64,000 bases of DNA, from positions 1 through 64,000 of the forward strand of contig NZ_AULG01000023.1 in NCBI RefSeq assembly GCF_000425165.1, given 5' to 3'. The DNA is from Photobacterium halotolerans DSM 18316. Lineage in GTDB: Bacteria; Pseudomonadota; Gammaproteobacteria; Enterobacterales; Vibrionaceae. The position numbers were made by a program, and so were the translations under genes. Within the stretch, counting starts at the first letter, position 1; each line of letters opens with the position of its first letter. Positions 10,690 to 20,426 of this stretch are shown here, in pieces. A model generated the notes under the pieces. It saw nothing but the letters and a program-made list of their open reading frames with translations. It did not search any database and was not told where the DNA came from.

Positions 10690-11649
10690 TTATCGACTGG
10701 ACAATTCGCGGCACCCGTTAATGATTATCTGCCGTAACCAGCAATGACCAGGATCATTCTCTTGATGCTGCGGCCAGAACAGGGTGTAGGCCATGGCCGG
10801 CAGCGGGGTCGGCAGCGGCAGTACCACCAGATTGAGCTGAGCGGCGACATAGTCGGCAAAATGGCTCGGCGCGGTAAAAATCAGATCCGTATGGGTACAC
10901 AAGCTGGCGGCACTATTAAAGTCTGGCACATACATGGCGATGTCGCGCTGCAGGCCTTGTTCCGCCAGCTTGTAGTCCAGCAGCCAGCGGTCATCGCGGC
11001 CGCAGCGCACCTGGATATGGCGCTGCAGCAGATAATTGGCCTGAGTCCATTCGCCCTGCTCAACCAGCGCCAGCACAGGGTGGCCGGGGCGGACGATACA
11101 GCGCTGGGTGTCGCGGTGAAGCTCCTGAAAAATGATCCCCTTGGGCGGCATCAGGGTGAGCTGGGCGTCGTGCGGATTGAGATCCTTGCCGGTAATGCCG
11201 AAGTCGATTTCCCCGCGCAGCATCTTGTCGAAAGTGTCCGGCTCCCAGGCGTGGGTATCAAGCAGTATGTGGGGGCCCTGAGTGAAGATTTCGCCGAGAA
11301 AACGCGGCATTAACAGCGGGTAGGCACTCTCTACCAGCGACATTTTGAAGTGGCGGTGGCTGTTTTGCGGCACAAACTCAGTCGGCTCGGTCAGGTTTTC
11401 AATATCCTGAAGCAGTTTTTCCAGCACCGGTTGCAGCACTTTGGCGCGCGGGGTCGGCAGCAGGCCGTGGGCACTGCGGACAAACAGCGCATCATCGAAC
11501 TGCTCGCGCAGCCGGGCCAGGCTTTTGCTCACCGCCGACTGGCTGAGAAACAAACGCTGGGCTGCCCGGGTCACGCTGCATTCCTGCAGCAGGACATGGA
11601 GGCAGACCAGCAGGTTGAGATCGAGGCGGGCTAATTTATCAACAGTCAT
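10690..11649 (-). CDS. LysR-family transcriptional regulator
   Basis: A 319-residue regulator with an N-terminal winged helix-turn-helix (LDLNLLVCLHVLLQECSVTRAAQRL, then SQSAVSKSLARLR) and a C-terminal periplasmic-binding-like effector domain. LysR proteins usually control the divergent gene, here the MFS exporter at 11772, and often themselves. The 122-nt gap contains an inverted repeat (11696-11729) that could be the operator. The effector cannot be deduced. Whether the same-strand aminopeptidase downstream shares its transcript is open. Confidence 0.9.
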   Translation of the reverse strand: MTVDKLARLDLNLLVCLHVLLQECSVTRAAQRLFLSQSAVSKSLARLREQFDDALFVRSAHGLLPTPRAKVLQPVLEKLLQDIENLTEPTEFVPQNSHRHFKMSLVESAYPLLMPRFLGEIFTQGPHILLDTHAWEPDTFDKMLRGEIDFGITGKDLNPHDAQLTLMPPKGIIFQELHRDTQRCIVRPGHPVLALVEQGEWTQANYLLQRHIQVRCGRDDRWLLDYKLAEQGLQRDIAMYVPDFNSAASLCTHTDLIFTAPSHFADYVAAQLNLVVLPLPTPLPAMAYTLFWPQHQENDPGHCWLRQIIINGCRELSSR

Positions 11650-11695
11650 ACTCTGTCCGTTAGTTTAGCAGTGATATTCCGCTATGGAAATTTAG

Positions 11696-11729
11696 TAGTG
11701 AATATAAACCATTTTGATTCATATCACTA
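11696..11729. promoter_or_regulatory. Candidate LysR operator in the divergent intergenic region
   Basis: TAGTGAATAT (11696-11705) and ATATCACTA (11721-11729) form an imperfect inverted repeat, with a third half-site AGTGATAT at 11670-11677. The position between a LysR gene and a divergent exporter is typical of a regulator site. No binding data; this is inference from symmetry and place. Confidence 0.45.
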
Positions 11730-11771
11730 AGGCCTTAGACTGGCGCCGTCTTCTGATAGGAAACCGAGTGA

Positions 11772-12974
11772 ATGAAGCCTGAAACGACAACGTCTCACCG
11801 CCGTATTGTGGCGTTAATGGTCCTGCTGGTGCTGTTCAGCCCGCTGGCCATCGATATTTATCTGCCTGCTTTGCCAGCGATGGCCGACAGCTTTGCCGTC
11901 GACCCGACTCTGGTGCAGGATACCGTCACCTGGTTCATGTTCAGTTTAGGACTGGGACAGGTTTTTGCCGGCCCGCTGGCAGACCGTTTCGGCCGTCGCC
12001 CGATTGCGCTGGCCGGTGTCACTGTCTATGCCTTCAGCTCGGCACTGGCGTATACCGCCCAGTCGCTGGATATCATGCTGCTTGCGCGCTTTTTGCAGGG
12101 CTTCGGCGCCTGTGCCACCTCAGTGGCCGCGTTTGCGGCGGCCCGCGACAGCTTCGGCCCTGAGCGCAGCGGCCGGATGATCAGCTACCTGAACGGGGCG
12201 ATTTGTTTTATTCCGGCCCTGGCGCCTTTGCTGGGCTCCTGGTTGACTCATGAGTTTGGCTGGCGCGCGAACTTCAGCTTTATGGCCGGTTTTGCGCTGG
12301 TGGCCGGTGGGTTGCTGAGTGTGTTTTTCCGTGAAACCCGCCCGGCGGAGACTTTTGTCAGCGGCGCGATGTTCAGCCCGGCACGGTATTTTTCAGTCCT
12401 GCGCGAGCCGGTTTTTGTCTTCCATGCCTCTATGTCTATGCTGGCGATGGCGGTGATTCTGGCCTATGTGACCTCCGCCCCTATGTGGCTGATGGTGCAT
12501 CTGGGTCTGGATATGGGACAGTTTACCGCCTGGTTTGGTGTCAATGCGGTGCTGAACATTATCGCCTGTATGGTGGCGCCGAAATGCATGGATAAGATGG
12601 GCACCCGCCGCACCCTGATGTCGGGGCTGGCGATGCTGGTGGTTTCGGGCGTGATGATGCTGGCACTGAAAGAGATCGCCGCGGCCTGGGCCTTTATGGT
12701 GCCTATCTTTATGAGCTCATTTGGTTTTGCTTTTGTACTCGGTTCGGCGGCCGGTAAAGCGCTGGCGCCATTCGGTGACAGAGCAGGCACCGCAGCGGCG
12801 ATGCTGGGTCTGTTTCAGATGAGCGGTGCCGGCCTGATGGTCAGCCTGACTCAGCGGATGGAGCTGTCACCGCCGTTATTGCTGACCTTTCAGATGCTGC
12901 TGCTGTTACCCGGGCTGCTGATCTTACTGTCACGGAAAGGCCGCCAGTGGCATCCGGCACCGGCGCAGGATTAA
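11772..12974 (+). CDS. MFS multidrug efflux transporter, Bcr/CflA type
   Basis: A 400-residue inner-membrane antiporter with about 12 hydrophobic segments. The loop 2-3 signature is GPLADRFGRRP, and FSPLAIDIYLPALPAMA in helix 1 is characteristic of the Bcr/CflA drug:H+ antiporter subfamily (bicyclomycin, chloramphenicol and florfenicol among known substrates; the actual substrate here is unknown). The start ATG at 11772 follows AGGAAACC. Probably regulated by the divergent LysR protein. Followed by its own terminator. Confidence 0.9.
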   Translation: MKPETTTSHRRIVALMVLLVLFSPLAIDIYLPALPAMADSFAVDPTLVQDTVTWFMFSLGLGQVFAGPLADRFGRRPIALAGVTVYAFSSALAYTAQSLDIMLLARFLQGFGACATSVAAFAAARDSFGPERSGRMISYLNGAICFIPALAPLLGSWLTHEFGWRANFSFMAGFALVAGGLLSVFFRETRPAETFVSGAMFSPARYFSVLREPVFVFHASMSMLAMAVILAYVTSAPMWLMVHLGLDMGQFTAWFGVNAVLNIIACMVAPKCMDKMGTRRTLMSGLAMLVVSGVMMLALKEIAAAWAFMVPIFMSSFGFAFVLGSAAGKALAPFGDRAGTAAAMLGLFQMSGAGLMVSLTQRMELSPPLLLTFQMLLLLPGLLILLSRKGRQWHPAPAQD

Positions 12975-13054
12975 GCGGCAGCCTGCGATTTTTTCGCTCA
13001 TAACTAGACGCCGCAAAGGCGCCGGGTCTCGACAACCCTTTGAACTCTCGCTTG

Positions 13055-13083
13055 GCCTGTCACTGCTGTGACAGGCTTTTTTT
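13055..13083 (+). terminator. Terminator of the MFS gene
   Basis: GCCTGTCAC (13055-13063), loop TGCT, GTGACAGGC (13068-13076), then TTTTTTT. A perfect 9-bp stem about 80 nt past the MFS stop. Confidence 0.92.
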
Positions 13084-13100
13084 CGTTTGCAGAGAAGGGA

Positions 13101-14006
13101 TCAGCACGAAGCGCTGGCGTCGTCGGCTTTGGCTCTGCCCCGCCATTGCTGGATCAGCAGGCCCATGATGATCATTACCAGCCCGACCAGGGTCGCCGGA
13201 TGAATGGTTTCACCGATAATGGTCGCCAGCAGGATCAGCGAGATAAAAGGCGACAGGAAGATCAGGTTGCTCAGTTTGGCGGTATTGCGGGTCAGTTTCA
13301 TGGCATTGAGCCAGAGCACAAAGGTGATGCCCATTTCAAACAGCCCGACATAACTGACCGCCAGCCAGCCTTGCCACGGAATGGGCTGCCAGGCGCCCAT
13401 GTACAGGCTCAGACCGACGGAAAAAGGCAGCGACAGCACGAAACCCAGCAACACACTGACCACGGGATCGGCCTGGTTTTTGGTGTTGATAATCCAGAAC
13501 AGCGCCCACAATAAGGTGGACACCAGCGCCAGTGCCACCCCCAGCGGGCTGTCGAACTGCAAGGCCATGATGTCGCCTTTGGTGGCAATCACCACCACAC
13601 CCAGATAGCCAAACACACAGGCGACCCAGTCCTGCGGGCGAATTTTCTGGCCAAGGAACAGGGCGGCCATCAGCGTCAGTGTGATAGCCCAGCTGTAGTT
13701 GAGCGGCTGGGCCTGAGAGGCCGGCAGCAAGTCATAGGCTTTGAACAGCACCAGATAATAGATACAGGGATTGATCAGCCCGAGCATCAGGTAGTAAAGC
13801 GGGCGGGCGCGCAGGGTTGGCAGCAGCTGGTTCAGTTTGCCCTGATAACCGGCGATGGCGAGCAAGGCTAGGGCGGATACCGCACTGGCCGCCGCCACCA
13901 TCTGGATCGGTGAAAAATAATCCAGGGTGATCTTGAAGGCGGTGGCGACGGTTGACCATAAGAGCACGGCGGCGAGGCCGAACCCGATCGCTTTCTTTTC
14001 CTGCAT
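13101..14006 (-). CDS. EamA-family (DMT) transporter
   Basis: A 301-residue membrane protein with ten predicted helices in two EamA repeats, beginning MQEKKAIGFGLAAVLLWSTVATAFK. The conserved WSTVATAFK and QAQPLNYSWAI segments fit drug/metabolite or amino-acid exporters of this superfamily. The substrate is unknown. A GCAGGAAG ribosome site precedes the ATG at 14006. It is convergent with the MFS gene and divergent from rmuC. The 206-nt gap to rmuC is AT-rich and shows no clear motif. Confidence 0.85.
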   Translation of the reverse strand: MQEKKAIGFGLAAVLLWSTVATAFKITLDYFSPIQMVAAASAVSALALLAIAGYQGKLNQLLPTLRARPLYYLMLGLINPCIYYLVLFKAYDLLPASQAQPLNYSWAITLTLMAALFLGQKIRPQDWVACVFGYLGVVVIATKGDIMALQFDSPLGVALALVSTLLWALFWIINTKNQADPVVSVLLGFVLSLPFSVGLSLYMGAWQPIPWQGWLAVSYVGLFEMGITFVLWLNAMKLTRNTAKLSNLIFLSPFISLILLATIIGETIHPATLVGLVMIIMGLLIQQWRGRAKADDASASC

Positions 14007-14212
14007 ACTGCGGCTTCCTGCTGCTGGTGTCAGTGTGACTGGCAGGGTGAACCGCTGCCCGTCATAAAGGGGCCAGTTTATGCCATTTGTGCTTACTCAG
14101 CCAGCCTGAAATTCGGTATCAGCGTGTCTTAATTGATGACAATATCTGGACATTTATCCAGTATCTTTTTAGCCTTATTGTATAAATACAAAAGCATGCA
14201 GGAAACAGATCT

Positions 14213-15739
14213 ATGATGGGTGAATGGCTCAGTGATAACGGCCAGTGGCTGGCGGCTGCGATTGCCGGTGCGACGATCGCCGGCGGTGCCACGGCCCTGT
14301 GGTTTCAGGGGCGTTTACGGCAGCAGGCGGCGATCTGGCAGCAGCAGCTGGACGCAGAAACCCGGCTGGCCCGGCAGCAGGAGCAGCAGCTGCGCCACGA
14401 TCTGCAAGAGCAGCAGCAGGAACTCGACAGCCTGGATGTCGAGCGCGATCGCCTCAGCAATGAACTGCGGCAGATGCACGCCCGGCTGGCGGCGGCGGTA
14501 GAAAAGCTGCGTTACCTGGAAACCTTGCGGCAGGAAAACCTGAAACTGACCGAGCGGCTGGAGACCACCCGGCAGGCGGAATCCGGCCTGGCTGCCGATT
14601 TGCGTGAGCTGCAAACCCGTTACCGTGAAGAGCAAAAAGCCGCGCAGGAAAAAATCGCCCTGCTGGAAAATGCCGAGAACCGGCTGCAGCAGCAGTTTGA
14701 GAGCCTGGCCAACCGGCTGTTCGAACAAAAAAGCCGCAGCGTGGACGCGCAGAACAAGCTGAGTCTGGATGGCCTGCTCAGTCCGCTCAAAGAGCAACTG
14801 GAAGGCTTTCGCAAGCAGATCAACGACAGTTTCAGCAATGAGGCCAGAGAGCGGCATACCCTGGTCCACGAAATCAACAGCCTGAAGCAGCTCAATGAGC
14901 AGATGGCCCGTGAGGCCGTCAATCTGACCCAGGCGCTGAAAGGCGATAACAAAGCACAGGGCAACTGGGGCGAAGTGGTGCTGGCCCGGGTGCTGAGTGA
15001 GTCCGGTCTGCGGGAAGGCCATGAATACCACACCCAGGTGAACCTGGAAGATAGCAGCGGCAAGCGCTATCAGCCGGATGTGGTGGTACACCTGCCGCAG
15101 GATAAAGACGTCGTGGTTGATGCCAAAATGTCGCTGGTTGCCTATGAGCGCTATTTTCATGCCGAGAGCCAGGAAGAGCGCGACCAAGCGCTCAGCGAGC
15201 ATCTGGTCTCGCTGCGCAGCCATATCCGCGGCCTGAGCCGCAAAGATTACCATCAGCTGGACGGCGTTCGCTGCCTGGATTATGTGCTGATGTTTATCCC
15301 GGTGGAGCCGGCGTTCCAGGCGGCCGTCGAAGCCGATCCTGCGCTTATCCGCGATGCCATGGACAGCAATATTATGCTGGTCAGCCCGACTACATTGCTG
15401 GTGGCTTTGCGCACAATCAATAACCTGTGGCGCAATGAAAGGCAAAATCAGAATGCCAAACAGATAGCGGAACGGGCCGGCAAGCTGTACGACAAGCTGC
15501 GGCTGTTTGTCACCGACATGGACAATATCGGCACGGCGCTGGAGAAAGCCAGCCAGAGCTATCAGGGTGCAATGAACAAGCTGGCGACCGGACGGGGCAA
15601 TATCATCCGTCAGGCCGAAAGCTTCAAGCAGCTGGGCGTTGAGGTGAAACGGGATTTGCCCCCGGCGCTGACTGAGCAGGCCCAGCGTGACAGTGATACT
15701 GCCCACAGGCTGGCCGAGACGGTGAATGACACACCTTAG
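14213..15739 (+). CDS. rmuC: DNA recombination protein RmuC
   Basis: A 508-residue protein with one N-terminal membrane helix (about 11-31), a long Gln/Arg/Leu-rich coiled coil (about 40-240), and a C-terminal nuclease-fold domain marked by GNWGEVVLARVLSESGLREG, KRYQPDVVVHLP and VVVDAKMSLVAYERY. RmuC limits recombination at short inverted repeats; it is thought to be a PD-(D/E)XK nuclease-like protein. AGGAAACAG precedes two adjacent ATG codons (14213, 14216), either of which may be used. Only 47 nt upstream of ubiE, possibly cotranscribed. Confidence 0.93.
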   Translation: MMGEWLSDNGQWLAAAIAGATIAGGATALWFQGRLRQQAAIWQQQLDAETRLARQQEQQLRHDLQEQQQELDSLDVERDRLSNELRQMHARLAAAVEKLRYLETLRQENLKLTERLETTRQAESGLAADLRELQTRYREEQKAAQEKIALLENAENRLQQQFESLANRLFEQKSRSVDAQNKLSLDGLLSPLKEQLEGFRKQINDSFSNEARERHTLVHEINSLKQLNEQMAREAVNLTQALKGDNKAQGNWGEVVLARVLSESGLREGHEYHTQVNLEDSSGKRYQPDVVVHLPQDKDVVVDAKMSLVAYERYFHAESQEERDQALSEHLVSLRSHIRGLSRKDYHQLDGVRCLDYVLMFIPVEPAFQAAVEADPALIRDAMDSNIMLVSPTTLLVALRTINNLWRNERQNQNAKQIAERAGKLYDKLRLFVTDMDNIGTALEKASQSYQGAMNKLATGRGNIIRQAESFKQLGVEVKRDLPPALTEQAQRDSDTAHRLAETVNDTP

Positions 15740-15786
15740 CGCTTCAAGTAAACTACGGCAATTAGATGAGAATTGATGGAACGAGC

Positions 15787-16539
15787 ATGACTGAACCCAC
15801 ACAAACCACTGATTTTGGTTACCGCAAGGTCGCTAAAGATGAGAAAGCGCAGCTGGTCGCGGAAGTGTTTCACTCGGTAGCGGACAAATACGATCTGATG
15901 AACGACCTGATGTCTATGGGTATCCATCGTATCTGGAAGCGTTTCACCGTGGACTGCAGCGGCGTACGCCGCGGTCAGCGGGTGCTGGATCTGGGTGGCG
16001 GTACCGGCGACTTGACGGCCAAGTTTTCGCGCATGGTCGGTGAAGACGGTCAGGTGGTGCTGGCGGACATCAATAACTCTATGCTCAAAGTGGGCCGCAG
16101 CAAACTGCGCGATCGCGGTATCGTCGGCAACGTGGCCTATGTGCAGGCCAACGCCGAAGAGCTGCCGTTCCCGGATAACTACTTTGACTGCATTACCATC
16201 AGTTTCTGTCTGCGCAACGTGACCGACAAAGACAAAGCGCTGCGCTCCATGTTCCGCGTGCTCAAGCCCGGCGGTCGCCTGCTGGTGCTGGAATTCTCCA
16301 AGCCAGTGATAGCGCCGCTGTCAAAAATTTATGACGCCTATTCGTTCCACATCTTGCCGCGCGTGGGTGAAATGGTGGTGGGGGATGCGGACAGCTACCG
16401 TTATCTGGCCGAATCTATCCGTATGCACCCGGATCAGGCCACACTGGAAGCTATGATGCAGGACGCCGGTTTCGAGCAAACCAGCTTCCATAACCTGACG
16501 GGCGGCATTGTTGCCCTGCACCGTGGTTATAAATTCTGA
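15787..16539 (+). CDS. ubiE: Demethylmenaquinone/2-polyprenyl-benzoquinol methyltransferase UbiE
   Basis: A 250-residue SAM-dependent C-methyltransferase that makes the C-methylation in both ubiquinone and menaquinone synthesis. [14 protein letters not shown] is the SAM-binding loop, [19 protein letters not shown] and [14 protein letters not shown] are UbiE signatures, and ALHRGYKF is the conserved C-terminus. E. coli has SFGLRNVT where this protein has SFCLRNVT. The ATG at 15787 gives the E. coli-like start [12 protein letters not shown]; an in-frame ATG at 15766 adds seven residues. First gene of ubiE-ubiJ-ubiB. Confidence 0.96.
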   Translation: MTEPTQTTDFGYRKVAKDEKAQLVAEVFHSVADKYDLMNDLMSMGIHRIWKRFTVDCSGVRRGQRVLDLGGGTGDLTAKFSRMVGEDGQVVLADINNSMLKVGRSKLRDRGIVGNVAYVQANAEELPFPDNYFDCITISFCLRNVTDKDKALRSMFRVLKPGGRLLVLEFSKPVIAPLSKIYDAYSFHILPRVGEMVVGDADSYRYLAESIRMHPDQATLEAMMQDAGFEQTSFHNLTGGIVALHRGYKF

Positions 16540-16546
16540 GGTCCGG

Positions 16547-17182
16547 ATGCCAGTTGATGCTTTAGTCACCGGAGTGGTGGAAACCGCCCTGAATGCTTTG
16601 CTGAAAGATGAAGAGGCCAGCCAGCGCCGTCTGGCGCGTCTGCGTGGCAAAGTGATCAGCGTGCAGATTAACGATTTCGGCAAGCAGCTGTTCTTTGTGT
16701 TCAGTCAGCAAATTGACGTGCTGGCCGCCTATGAAGGCGAGGCGGACTGCCGCCTGGCCCTGAGTCTGGCCGCGCTGCCTGAGCTGCGTGAGCAGGCCAA
16801 TCTCACCCAGCTGATCAAAGCCGATAAGCTGGCTCTGGAAGGGGATATTCAGCTTGCCCAGCAGTTTTCCGCACTGCTCAGCGGCCTGAAGCCGGATGTG
16901 GCGGAACGCTTGTCTCGCTACAGCGGGGATGTGGTTGCCCATACCGTTGTGAGCGGTGCCCGGCACAAGCTGGCGGGACTGCAGCATCTGCTGGGCGAGC
17001 GCCGCCGCGATCTGGGCGAAATTGTCACTGAAGAATGGCGGCTGGCCCCGCCGGCGCTGGAAATTGCCCATTTTGCCGACCAGGTCGACGAAGCCGCCTC
17101 ACAGCTGGCCCGTCTCGAAGCCCGGATTCACAAGCTGGCTGAACGGCTGGCGTCACCCACGACCCGTCCTGATAACTCATGA
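16547..17182 (+). CDS. ubiJ: Ubiquinone biosynthesis accessory factor UbiJ
   Basis: A 211-residue protein with an N-terminal SCP2-like lipid-binding domain ([17 protein letters not shown] to about residue 110) and a C-terminal helical, coiled-coil part. UbiJ with UbiK organises the soluble ubiquinone synthesis complex and binds polyprenyl intermediates. The ATG at 16547 lies 7 nt past the ubiE stop behind TGAGG; the frame is open into ubiE but that extension is a shadow. The stop overlaps ubiB by 4 nt. Confidence 0.93.
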   Translation: MPVDALVTGVVETALNALLKDEEASQRRLARLRGKVISVQINDFGKQLFFVFSQQIDVLAAYEGEADCRLALSLAALPELREQANLTQLIKADKLALEGDIQLAQQFSALLSGLKPDVAERLSRYSGDVVAHTVVSGARHKLAGLQHLLGERRRDLGEIVTEEWRLAPPALEIAHFADQVDEAASQLARLEARIHKLAERLASPTTRPDNS

Positions 17183-18816
17183 GCCGTTTTTCCGAAATTA
17201 AGCGCCTATACCAGATTACTGCCGTCCAGCTGCGCTACGGGCTGGACGATTTATTGCCGGACGATCCGCGTACCCGGCTGCCGAAACTGATGCGCAAGAG
17301 CCTGTTCTGGATCCGTAACCAGCATCCGGACAAACCTTTGGGTGAGCGCCTGCGGCTGGCGTTGCAAACGCTGGGGCCGGTGTGGGTGAAGTTTGGTCAG
17401 ATGATGTCGACCCGACGTGACCTGTTTCCGCCGCACATTGCTGATCAGCTGGCGTTGCTGCAGGACAGGGTGGCCCCTTTTGACGGTGCCCTGGCGCGAA
17501 AGCAGATTGAAAAATCGCTGGGCGGGCCGCTGGATACCTGGTTTGCCGGTTTCGACCAGACGCCGCTGGCCTCGGCATCCATTGCTCAGGTCCACACTGC
17601 TACACTGAAAGAGAACGGTCGGGAAGTGGTGATCAAGGTGATCCGCCCGGACATCCTGCCGGTGATTCAGGCCGACATCAAACTCATGTACCGTATGGCC
17701 CGTTTGCTGGCTCGCTTTATGCCGGAAGCGCGTCGTCTGCGACCGGTGGAAGTGATCCGGGAATATGAAAAAACCTTGCTCGATGAGTTGGATCTGATGC
17801 GTGAAGCGGCCAATGCCATTCAGCTCAGACGCAACTTCGACGGCAGCGACTCACTCTATGTGCCTGAAGTCTTTACCGATTATTCGCGCAGTAATCTTCT
17901 TGTCATGGAACGCATCTATGGTATCCAGGTTTCTGATGTCGAGGCGCTGAAAGCCAACGGCACAGACATGAAGCTGCTGTCTGAAAAAGCCGTGAATGTG
18001 TTCTTCACTCAGGTCTTTCGTGACAGTTTTTTTCATGCGGATATGCATCCGGGCAATATTTTTGTGTCGCACAAGAATCCGGTTGATCCGCAGTGGATTG
18101 CGCTGGATTTTGGTATCGTGGGTACCCTGAACCGGGACGACAAGCGCTATCTGGCCGAAAACCTGCTGGCGTTTTTTAACCGGGATTACCGCAAAGTGGC
18201 TGAGCTGCACGTGGATTCAGGCTGGGTGCCGCCCGATACCAATGTCGACGAGTTTGAATTTGCGATTCGTACCGTGTGCGAGCCGATTTTCGAGAAACCG
18301 CTGGCAGATATCTCCTTTGGCCACGTGCTGCTGAACCTGTTCAATACGGCACGGCGCTTTAATATGGAAGTTCAGCCTCAGCTGGTGCTGCTGCAGAAAA
18401 CCCTGCTGTATGTTGAAGGGTTGGGAAGGCAGTTGTATCCGCAGCTGGATCTCTGGGATACCGCCAAGCCGTTTCTGGAAGACTGGATGTCGCGCCAGGT
18501 CGGGCCGCAGGCTATTATTGGCGCAGTACGGGACAAGGCGCCTTTCTGGGCCGAGAAATTACCGGAATTACCGGAACTTCTTTATGACAGTTTGCGCCAG
18601 GGCAAAGTGATGAATCAGCGGATTGATAAACTGTACGACAATTTCATGACCAGCCGTCGCCAGCAAGCCCAGGCCAGGTTCTGTTTTGGGGTTGGGGCGA
18701 CGCTGATTATATGCTCTGCCATACTTTTTGGTAATCAGGTGGATGTTTATCCGGTCGTATCGGCCACAGCCGGTGCGATGTGCTGGCTGTTTGGCTGGCG
18801 GGCTTACACGAAATAA
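17179..18816 (+). CDS. ubiB: Atypical kinase/ATPase UbiB
   Basis: A 545-residue membrane-anchored protein-kinase-like protein needed for ubiquinone synthesis. It shows the KxGQ element ([10 protein letters not shown]), the Ala-rich nucleotide loop in [13 protein letters not shown], the [13 protein letters not shown] catalytic loop and the LDFGIVG metal-binding loop. Two C-terminal hydrophobic helices end in FGWRAYTK. The ADCK/UbiB family has ATPase rather than ordinary kinase activity. ATGA overlap with ubiJ. Tat genes follow after 59 nt. Confidence 0.97.
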   Translation: MSRFSEIKRLYQITAVQLRYGLDDLLPDDPRTRLPKLMRKSLFWIRNQHPDKPLGERLRLALQTLGPVWVKFGQMMSTRRDLFPPHIADQLALLQDRVAPFDGALARKQIEKSLGGPLDTWFAGFDQTPLASASIAQVHTATLKENGREVVIKVIRPDILPVIQADIKLMYRMARLLARFMPEARRLRPVEVIREYEKTLLDELDLMREAANAIQLRRNFDGSDSLYVPEVFTDYSRSNLLVMERIYGIQVSDVEALKANGTDMKLLSEKAVNVFFTQVFRDSFFHADMHPGNIFVSHKNPVDPQWIALDFGIVGTLNRDDKRYLAENLLAFFNRDYRKVAELHVDSGWVPPDTNVDEFEFAIRTVCEPIFEKPLADISFGHVLLNLFNTARRFNMEVQPQLVLLQKTLLYVEGLGRQLYPQLDLWDTAKPFLEDWMSRQVGPQAIIGAVRDKAPFWAEKLPELPELLYDSLRQGKVMNQRIDKLYDNFMTSRRQQAQARFCFGVGATLIICSAILFGNQVDVYPVVSATAGAMCWLFGWRAYTK

Positions 18817-18875
18817 CAACGGCTGTGCTGCTGTGCGGCACCGCGTTTTATGAATCTTATTGAGGAAAGGTAAAC

Positions 18876-19121
18876 ATGGGTGGAATCAGTATCTGGCAAC
18901 TCTTAATCGTTGCCCTGATCATCGTCTTATTATTCGGCACCAAGAAGTTACGCTCAATGGGCGGTGACTTAGGATCGGCAGTCAAAGGCTTTAAAAAAGC
19001 CCTGAGTGATGACGACGAAGCGAAAAATAAGGCCGATGCCGATTTTGAACAAAAGTCGCTGGCGGATAAAAAAGAGGCCGCTGAGCCACAGAAAAATCCG
19101 AAAGATAAAGAGCAGGTTTAA
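18876..19121 (+). CDS. tatA: Twin-arginine translocase subunit TatA
   Basis: An 81-residue protein with one N-terminal membrane helix ([18 protein letters not shown]), the [21 protein letters not shown] amphipathic helix and an acidic/lysine-rich tail. TatA oligomers form the transient pore for folded proteins carrying RR signal peptides. A good GAGGAAAGG site precedes the ATG. Begins tatABC; only 3 nt separate it from tatB. Confidence 0.97.
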   Translation: MGGISIWQLLIVALIIVLLFGTKKLRSMGGDLGSAVKGFKKALSDDDEAKNKADADFEQKSLADKKEAAEPQKNPKDKEQV

Positions 19122-19124
19122 CGC

Positions 19125-19544
19125 GTGTTTGATATCGGGTTCTGGGAGCTGATATTAATTGCCATCGTCGGTCTGGTCGTGCTTGGGCCGGAGCGGCTGC
19201 CTGTGGCAATACGTTCAGTCTCGCAGTGGGTCAATGCGGCCAGAAACATGGCCAGTGCGGTGAAGACTGAGCTGTCTCAGGAACTGAAAATTCACGAACT
19301 GCAGCAGGACTTGAAAAAGGCCGAGCAGGCGGGAATGAAGGATCTGTCTCCGGAGCTGCAAAGGTCAGTCGACGAGCTGAAAGAGGCCGCGGCATCGGTG
19401 CAGCGCCCTTACGCCAAGGCGGAACCTGAGTCTGAGCCTCAGATCACCCCTGACGGTGCGGCGCCAGATCATCGTCCGCCGGCTGGTTCTCATCAGGATG
19501 ACCCGGTGCAGCCGCATCCAGCGTCATCGCAAAAACAGGATTAA
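19125..19544 (+). CDS. tatB: Twin-arginine translocase subunit TatB
   Basis: A 139-residue protein with an N-terminal membrane helix, [21 protein letters not shown], then the [12 protein letters not shown] amphipathic segment and a long Pro/Glu/Gln-rich tail. TatB pairs with TatC to bind signal peptides. The start codon is GTG at 19125, giving the conserved (V/M)FDIGF start; the AGCAGG near the end of tatA serves as its ribosome site. Confidence 0.96.
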   Translation: MFDIGFWELILIAIVGLVVLGPERLPVAIRSVSQWVNAARNMASAVKTELSQELKIHELQQDLKKAEQAGMKDLSPELQRSVDELKEAAASVQRPYAKAEPESEPQITPDGAAPDHRPPAGSHQDDPVQPHPASSQKQD

Positions 19545-19553
19545 TTACGCCTC

Positions 19554-20303
19554 ATGTCGAGTGTGGAAGACACCCAGCCTTTGTTCAGCCACCTGCTGGA
19601 ACTGCGTAACCGGCTGCTCCGTTCTATCCTGAGTGTCCTGGTGGTGTTTCTCTGCCTGGTGTGGTTTGCCAATGACATTTACAGTCTGCTGGCCGCCCCG
19701 CTGGTGGAGAGACTGCCGGAAGGCACCAGCATGATTGCCACCGATGTGGCCTCGCCTTTCTTTACGCCGATCAAGCTGACGCTGGTTGCCTCTGTGTTTC
19801 TGGCCGTGCCTCTGATCCTGTATCAAATCTGGGCGTTTGTCGCCCCGGGTTTGTACAAGCACGAACGCCGTCTGGTGATGCCGCTGCTGTTTTCCAGCTC
19901 GCTGCTGTTCTATTGCGGCGTGGCCTTTGCGTATTTTGTGGTATTCCCGCTGGTGTTCGGCTTCTTTACCAGCATTGCCCCGGAAGGGGTGCAGGTGGCG
20001 ACCGATATTGCCAGTTATCTGGACTTTGTCCTGGCGCTGTTTCTGGCGTTTGGCATCGCCTTTGAAATTCCGGTCGCCATTATTCTGTTGTGCTGGACCG
20101 GCGCGACCGATCCGCAGAGCCTGCGTCAGAAGCGGCCCTATATCATAGTGGCGGCGTTTGTGGTGGGTATGTTGCTGACCCCGCCGGACATTATTTCCCA
20201 GACCTTGCTGGCGATTCCTATGTGCCTGCTGTTTGAGGTCGGCTTGTTCTTCTCGCGCTTCTATATTCGCACCAATGAGCAGGCACCGTCCGAAGAAGAT
20301 TAA
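19554..20303 (+). CDS. tatC: Twin-arginine translocase subunit TatC
   Basis: A 249-residue six-helix inner-membrane protein, the receptor for twin-arginine signal peptides. [12 protein letters not shown] at the N-terminus, [27 protein letters not shown] and the late [21 protein letters not shown] segment are diagnostic. ATG at 19554 begins [14 protein letters not shown]. It ends tatABC and is followed by a strong terminator. Confidence 0.97.
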   Translation: MSSVEDTQPLFSHLLELRNRLLRSILSVLVVFLCLVWFANDIYSLLAAPLVERLPEGTSMIATDVASPFFTPIKLTLVASVFLAVPLILYQIWAFVAPGLYKHERRLVMPLLFSSSLLFYCGVAFAYFVVFPLVFGFFTSIAPEGVQVATDIASYLDFVLALFLAFGIAFEIPVAIILLCWTGATDPQSLRQKRPYIIVAAFVVGMLLTPPDIISQTLLAIPMCLLFEVGLFFSRFYIRTNEQAPSEED

Positions 20304-20328
20304 GTCGCTTTTTGCTGACTGATTGCCG

Positions 20329-20360
20329 AAAAACAGCCGCCCGGTGCGGCTGTTTTTGTT
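20329..20360 (+). terminator. Terminator of the ubi/tat block
   Basis: AAAAACAGCCGC (20329-20340), 5-nt loop, GCGGCTGTTTTT (20346-20357), then GTT. A perfect 12-bp stem 26 nt past the tatC stop. Confidence 0.93.
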
Positions 20361-20426
20361 TCCGCGGTTTTTCTTTGCCACCGCCCGGTGTGTAGAATGG
20401 GTTCTTTTTCTGCGGATAGCACAGTG

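Noticed and set aside
14315..15802. Long open frame on the minus strand opposite rmuC
   Set aside because: It lies wholly antisense to a convincing rmuC gene, has a Gln/Leu/His-rich shadow composition and no ribosome site; the length comes from the GC-rich codon use of rmuC.
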